Part shown: positions 15,630-18,454 of the stretch, one piece after another
Layout: the number at the start of each line of letters is the position of its first letter
Position numbering within the stretch: position 1 is the first letter of the stretch
Assembly: GCA_045655245.1 (NCBI GenBank)
Contig: JAZOOX010000032.1
Coordinates: 1 to 18,454 of the forward strand
Reading direction: 5' to 3'
Source: RGIG8785 sp045655245
GTDB taxonomy: Bacteria > Bacillota > Clostridia > RGIG8785
Length of the DNA: 18,454 nucleotides
Notes under the pieces: model-generated
What the model was told of the DNA's origin: nothing
Seen by the model: only the letters and a program-made list of their open reading frames with translations
Database searches by the model: none
Made by a program: the position numbers and the translations under genes

Positions 15630-15706
15630 GAAATAACCTCCATCAGTTGTTGTTCTATTCTGACACATTCCTCGCTGAATGTGCTTAGTCCATAGTAAAT
15701 CAATTT

Positions 15707-15735
15707 ATTATAACAAATAAAACCAATTCCGTCAA
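15707..15735 (-). promoter_or_regulatory. strong sigma-A promoter of the rnj operon
   Basis: On the minus strand TTGACG (15730-15735) and TATAAT (15707-15712) are exactly 17 bases apart. The predicted transcript start near 15700 gives a leader of about 70 bases before the GTG start of rnj. Confidence 0.85.
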
Positions 15736-15766
15736 GATTAGGATGTCCTCATCCCCGCCGAATATG

Positions 15767-15798
15767 CAAAAAAGACAAGCGCTTACACACTTGTCTTT
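15767..15798 (-). terminator. rho-independent terminator of the acyltransferase gene
   Basis: On the minus strand AAAGACAAG pairs with CTTGTCTTT across a 10-base loop and is followed by a T-run. The 5' arm lies within the last codons of the acyltransferase gene, so the terminator overlaps its stop codon (15783-15785). Confidence 0.8.
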
Positions 15799-16889
15799 CG
15801 AAAGCATCTTTTAAACGTGTAGATCCAGTTGCAGCTGCGGCAGGCTTCACCAAAAGTCAGCCCCGTAGCGGCGTAGCAAAGAACCGGTACGGTCGCGGCG
15901 GTCTTGGTTGCCAGATAGCAAAGGACAACGTTCGCCGCGGTCATCCAGACCGTCTCCCAAAGGGTGACGGTGGGGTGCTGTTCCTGCATGATGCCCACCA
16001 CGATGTTATGCATAAAGTAGATGGCGTAGGTCAGGGGGACTACAGGGAATCGCTCCAGCACCTTGCAGGGGCGGTTACAGGTTTGCTTAAAGAGCAAAAA
16101 GAGACAGGCGGCAAGTAGTACCTCCAACCCCGCGGATTGGGTCTGAAACCGCGCATCGTACCCGCCCGAAGCGGTCGATGCAAAGGCAGTGCCGACGGTG
16201 ATGACTCCAAGGAGCGCAACGGCGCCCGAAACCAACACCCCGTTGGGGATACGGCGTTTGCTCCTGCCCAGGTAGTAGCCCAAGATAAAGGTGGCAAGGT
16301 GCCCGTCGAAGAAGGTCAGCTTGTTTAACAGGTCGATGTTTAAGTAGGTCGCGGACCACCGGGGGAAGAAGGCGGTCAGCACCGCTTTTAAGGTAATCAG
16401 GCCGATGATGCCCAAGACGAGCTGATGCCCCTTTCGGTCCAGGTTTTTAAGGGCTGCGTTTAACACGGGGGAAAGGACATAGAGTGCCGCCAGAGTGTAC
16501 ATATACCAAAAGTGGATCCAGGCGGGTTGGTGCAGAGCGGGAAGGAGTCGGTTAAAGAACTGCGCCGCGGTGGTTTCCCCCCAACGGTACATCAGGTACA
16601 AAACCACCACTACCGTCCAGAACAAAAGAGGCACCAAGAGACGGGGCAGGCGTTTTTTCAAAAGCAGGGAGACGTCTGCCGTCCGCTCCCCCGAAAGGAG
16701 GAGATACCCCGACATCATCATAAAAAGGGGTACGGCGGTAAAGGATAACGAGGTCAGCAGGTTTAAGACCTGCCACTCCCCGTTGATACCCCCCCGCAGA
16801 GGTTGCGCCGCAACGTGCATAAAGACCACGCCCAAAGCGGCGACGATCCGCAGAATATCAAAATAGTAAAGGTGTTTCCTCTCGCTCAT
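15783..16889 (-). CDS. membrane acyltransferase (acyltransferase_3 family)
   Basis: Integral membrane protein of the OafA/WecH-like acyltransferase_3 family, which transfers acetyl or similar groups onto cell-surface glycans. 368 residues from the chosen start, with about ten hydrophobic segments. The family start YYFDILRIVAALGVVFMHVAA carries the conserved histidine; LFMMMSGYLLL and IHFWYMYTLAALYVLSPVL also match. The substrate cannot be told. The frame can start at a GTG (16901), but that codon forms part of the GTGAGG ribosome site for the ATG at 16889, so the ATG is preferred. It is a single-gene unit with its own promoter and terminator. The last ~25 residues are cysteine- and basic-rich and not membrane-like. 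Confidence 0.88.
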   Translation of the reverse strand: MSERKHLYYFDILRIVAALGVVFMHVAAQPLRGGINGEWQVLNLLTSLSFTAVPLFMMMSGYLLLSGERTADVSLLLKKRLPRLLVPLLFWTVVVVLYLMYRWGETTAAQFFNRLLPALHQPAWIHFWYMYTLAALYVLSPVLNAALKNLDRKGHQLVLGIIGLITLKAVLTAFFPRWSATYLNIDLLNKLTFFDGHLATFILGYYLGRSKRRIPNGVLVSGAVALLGVITVGTAFASTASGGYDARFQTQSAGLEVLLAACLFLLFKQTCNRPCKVLERFPVVPLTYAIYFMHNIVVGIMQEQHPTVTLWETVWMTAANVVLCYLATKTAATVPVLCYAATGLTFGEACRSCNWIYTFKRCFRKTSV

Positions 16890-16918
16890 AAAAAACCTCA
16901 CAAGCAGTACTTTCCTTT

Positions 16919-16947
16919 ATATTAGCATAAACCCTCCCCTGTTGCAA
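16919..16947 (-). promoter_or_regulatory. candidate promoter of the acyltransferase gene
   Basis: On the minus strand TTGCAA (16942-16947) and TAATAT (16919-16924) are 17 bases apart, each matching 4 of 6 consensus bases. It is divergent from the tRNA promoter about 35 bases away. Confidence 0.5.
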
Positions 16948-16982
16948 GTGGGAAAAAACTTTTAACAAAATCAGAAAAATGG

Positions 16983-17011
16983 TTGACGGGTCTGAAAAAC
17001 TGTGCTATAAT
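16983..17011 (+). promoter_or_regulatory. strong promoter of the tRNA-Ser genes
   Basis: TTGACG (16983-16988) and TATAAT (17006-17011) are 17 bases apart on the plus strand. Transcription should start near 17018, about 12 bases before the first tRNA. Confidence 0.88.
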
Positions 17012-17029
17012 AGGTCCTGTTCTACGGTT

Positions 17030-17116
17030 GGAGAGGTGTCCGAGCGGTTTAAGGAGCCGGTCTTGAAAACCGGTGACTCGAAAGAGCCGTGGGTTCGAAT
17101 CCCACCTTCTCCGCCA
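17030..17116 (+). tRNA. tRNA-Ser (anticodon TGA)
   Basis: Acceptor stem GGAGAGG pairs with CTTCTCC, then discriminator G and an encoded CCA. The anticodon stem CCGGT/ACCGG (17057-17061, 17069-17073) holds loop CTTGAAA with anticodon TGA at 17064-17066. The long variable arm (GACTC-gaaa-GAG) marks a class II serine tRNA. T-loop TTCGAAT is normal. Confidence 0.97.
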
Positions 17117-17167
17117 TTTTTATTCGGCGGAGACAATAAACGGAATAATAACATATTTTCGGTATAC

Positions 17168-17258
17168 GGAGAAGTACTCAAGAGGCCGAAGAGGCGCCCC
17201 TGCTAAGGGTGTAGGTCGGGAAACCGGCGCGAGGGTTCAAATCCCTCCTTCTCCGCCA
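17168..17258 (+). tRNA. tRNA-Ser (anticodon GCT)
   Basis: Acceptor GGAGAAG pairs with CTTCTCC, followed by G and an encoded CCA. Anticodon stem CGCCC/GGGTG holds loop CTGCTAA with GCT at 17202-17204. A long variable arm and T-loop TTCAAAT are present. It lies 51 bases after the first tRNA with no terminator between, so the two are probably cotranscribed. Confidence 0.97.
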
Positions 17259-17310
17259 AAAAAGTAAGCACCCATTTCGGGTGCTTATTTTTTTGCTGGA
17301 GGGATTTGAA
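17236..17310. repeat. inverted repeat of the tRNA T-arm around the terminator
   Basis: TTCAAATCCCTCC in the T-arm of tRNA-Ser(GCT) (17236-17248) recurs as its perfect 13-base reverse complement at 17298-17310, on the far side of the terminator hairpin. The two arms and the terminator make a nested palindrome. Confidence 0.8.
17265..17294 (+). terminator. rho-independent terminator of the tRNA operon
   Basis: TAAGCACCC (17265-17273) and GGGTGCTTA (17279-17287) form a 9-bp stem with a 5-base loop, followed by seven T (17288-17294). Confidence 0.92.
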
Positions 17311-17428
17311 GCCGAGCGGCGAAGGCGCGAGGGAACCGAGCCCGAGCGCGTCCGGTGGACGATACAGCGAGGGCGCAGGGTTGTGCCGCAACAAGGCGAA
17401 ATGAGCCGCAACTGTAGGCGAAATTGAG
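17311..17428. repeat. GC-rich segment with small hairpins and a tandem repeat
   Basis: This stretch between the tRNA terminator and the phage-gene fragment has no credible gene. It holds short hairpins (GCC-gagc-GGC at 17311-17320; CGTCC-ggt-GGACG at 17349-17361). Two imperfect tandem units follow at 17385-17404 and 17405-17427, each starting GCCGCAAC and ending GGCGAAAT plus a few bases. The second unit's end (AGGCGAAATTGAGCTG) resembles AGGCGAATTTAGCTG in the 8611-8715 hairpin array. The minus-strand frame runs through it, but the encoded residues (Arg/Ala-rich) look like read-through, not protein. Confidence 0.6.
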
Positions 17429-18454
17429 CTGCTGTTGCACCATTTTGTTTAAGATGGTCATCGCCGTCTTCATGTCACCGCCATTTACCGCATTATTATA
17501 CAACGCCCAACCCGTTGCAGTATTCTTTTTGGAAACAGATCCTTTTTCGACGCTCTTTAGCCAATCTGCAAAAGCCTTAGGATAACCTTCTTTTTCCAAC
17601 TCTGCCGTAGCTTCTGAAATAGCCGCTTTATCCGTATATACATCATACGAGAACTCGCCATCCGTTACCAACTGTTCGATCGTTGGCAACGCTTCATCAG
17701 GAGTCGCTTCAGCTTCCAAAATGGTGCGAACTGTTTGGGATACCTTTTTGCCATCGCTTGACTTTCGGGGCACTTGAACTTCTCGGGATGGTTTTTCACC
17801 GGCAGGGATTGCTCCATATTTCTCAATAAGTTCCTCTCGGCTAAGCAGTTCAATGGGTTTCAGGCCTTTTAACGAGTAGTCTTCTTCATTTGAAGTTCCT
17901 TGATGATCTCTGTTGCTATCCGTTCCTGCTCCTCGTTCGGTTCCCCTTCCATTGGAGCGATAATCCGCAGGAACTCGCTCGTACGCATCCCCAAACTCCT
18001 GCAAAGTATCGATAATTCGCAACGTTTCTCCGTTCCAGGTTTCATGCCTTGCTTCATCATAAATCCACTCCTTAATCTCTACAAGATTTTCTTCATACTC
18101 CTCCGTCAACTCTATAACTCGACTTATTCTTGGATTTTCAAAACCACCATCCGTGAAAACAAGTTTTTGTCCGACATCTACAACATATCCTCCATCCACT
18201 GTTTTTCTTGCATTATACCCTAATTTTGTAATTTCTGCAAGCTTTCTCCAAAAAGTAGCCTGTTCCGTCTTTGTCAAAACATCGTTCTCCACTACCCATC
18301 TTGTGCCTTCGGTGGAATTTCCTTCGTTTTTCTCAGTGAGGCTTTTATCGGTACTGTCTTTGAGGGAAAAACTTTTTTATTTTCCTCTTGACTTTTGGCG
18401 GAAGTTTGTGGTATGCTTTCTTTGGGTGAGGATGTGTCCGACTTGACGGACTGC
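17429..18454 (-). pseudogene. fragment of a large phage-type (polyvalent) protein, frameshifted and truncated
   Basis: Minus-strand remnant of a very large protein of the kind carried by prophages and conjugative elements of gut Clostridia. Visible parts: a FSLKDS linker near 18360, a small domain from ENDVLTKTEQATFW to about LRIIDTLQEFG, a disordered linker, a second linker EDYSLKG, and a segment from EKYGAIPAGEKPSREVQVP to GDMKTAMTILNKM that is typical of these polyproteins. The 3' part is missing: after about 17429 the frame continues into unrelated repeat sequence to a stop at 17285. Upstream, this frame meets TAA at 18377-18379. A Ser/Glu-rich stretch in another frame (18380-18454) would join it if the six-A run near 18373-18378 had one more A. 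It is more AT-rich than the neighbouring genes. I infer a prophage or ICE relic; the exact domain names need a profile search. Confidence 0.65.

Noticed and set aside
16979..17267. Plus-strand open frames across the two tRNAs, with residues such as ERFKEPVLKTGDS
   Set aside because: They coincide with the tRNA-Ser genes and are the well-known spurious peptides read from serine tRNA sequence.
17178..17411. Minus-strand open frame with RRRDLNPRAGFPTYTLSRGASSAS
   Set aside because: It is antisense to tRNA-Ser(GCT) and matches a common spurious ORF pattern; no ribosome site.
18370..18380. Programmed -1 frameshift at AAAAAAG
   Set aside because: The heptamer is in the wrong phase for the incoming frame (AAA AAA G rather than A AAA AAG), and the gene is already truncated at its other end, so an indel is more likely.
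17030..18454. Direct-repeat attachment sites for an integrated element
   Set aside because: Only an inverted copy of the tRNA T-arm is found in the window; the other end of any element is not visible.

Overview
The window looks like chromosomal DNA of an anaerobic, spore-forming member of the Firmicutes (Clostridia, perhaps Oscillospiraceae-like). The evidence is strong GGAGG ribosome binding sites, a trimeric NADH-linked [FeFe] hydrogenase, a sporulation sigma-K gene, and RNase J next to two M16 peptidase-like genes. Every protein gene I can support lies on the minus strand; only two tRNA genes are on the plus strand.

Region 1 (about 1-7790) is one long minus-strand operon. A promoter near 7759-7787 precedes hydC. 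Then come a DRTGG-domain protein, an RsbW-like ATPase, a putative sensory [FeFe] hydrogenase (HydS type), a second DRTGG protein, a PHP-domain protein, a second GHKL ATPase, a small thioredoxin-like ferredoxin, hydB, and hydA, which runs off the left edge. HydA, HydB and HydC form a hydrogenase of the electron-bifurcating kind (NADH plus ferredoxin to H2). The six or seven interleaved genes look like a sensing and signalling module for it. The maturation genes hydE, hydF and hydG are not in the window.

Region 2 (7888-9480) holds a HAD phosphatase, an unusual array of five small hairpins joined by identical 7-base linkers, and sigK. sigK has its own terminator and a sigma-E-like -10 box.

Region 3 (9481-15735) reads as one housekeeping operon: rnj (RNase J), ymfF-like, ymfH-like, lgt (lipoprotein maturation) and ddl (cell-wall D-Ala-D-Ala). 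It has a near-consensus promoter at one end and a hairpin/T-tract terminator at the other.

Region 4 (15767-18454) holds a membrane acyltransferase with its own promoter and terminator, then two plus-strand serine tRNA genes (anticodons TGA and GCT) with a strong promoter and terminator. Beyond them is a GC-rich repeat-bearing segment, then a broken fragment of a large phage-type protein. That end of the window is a likely recombination site or prophage scar.
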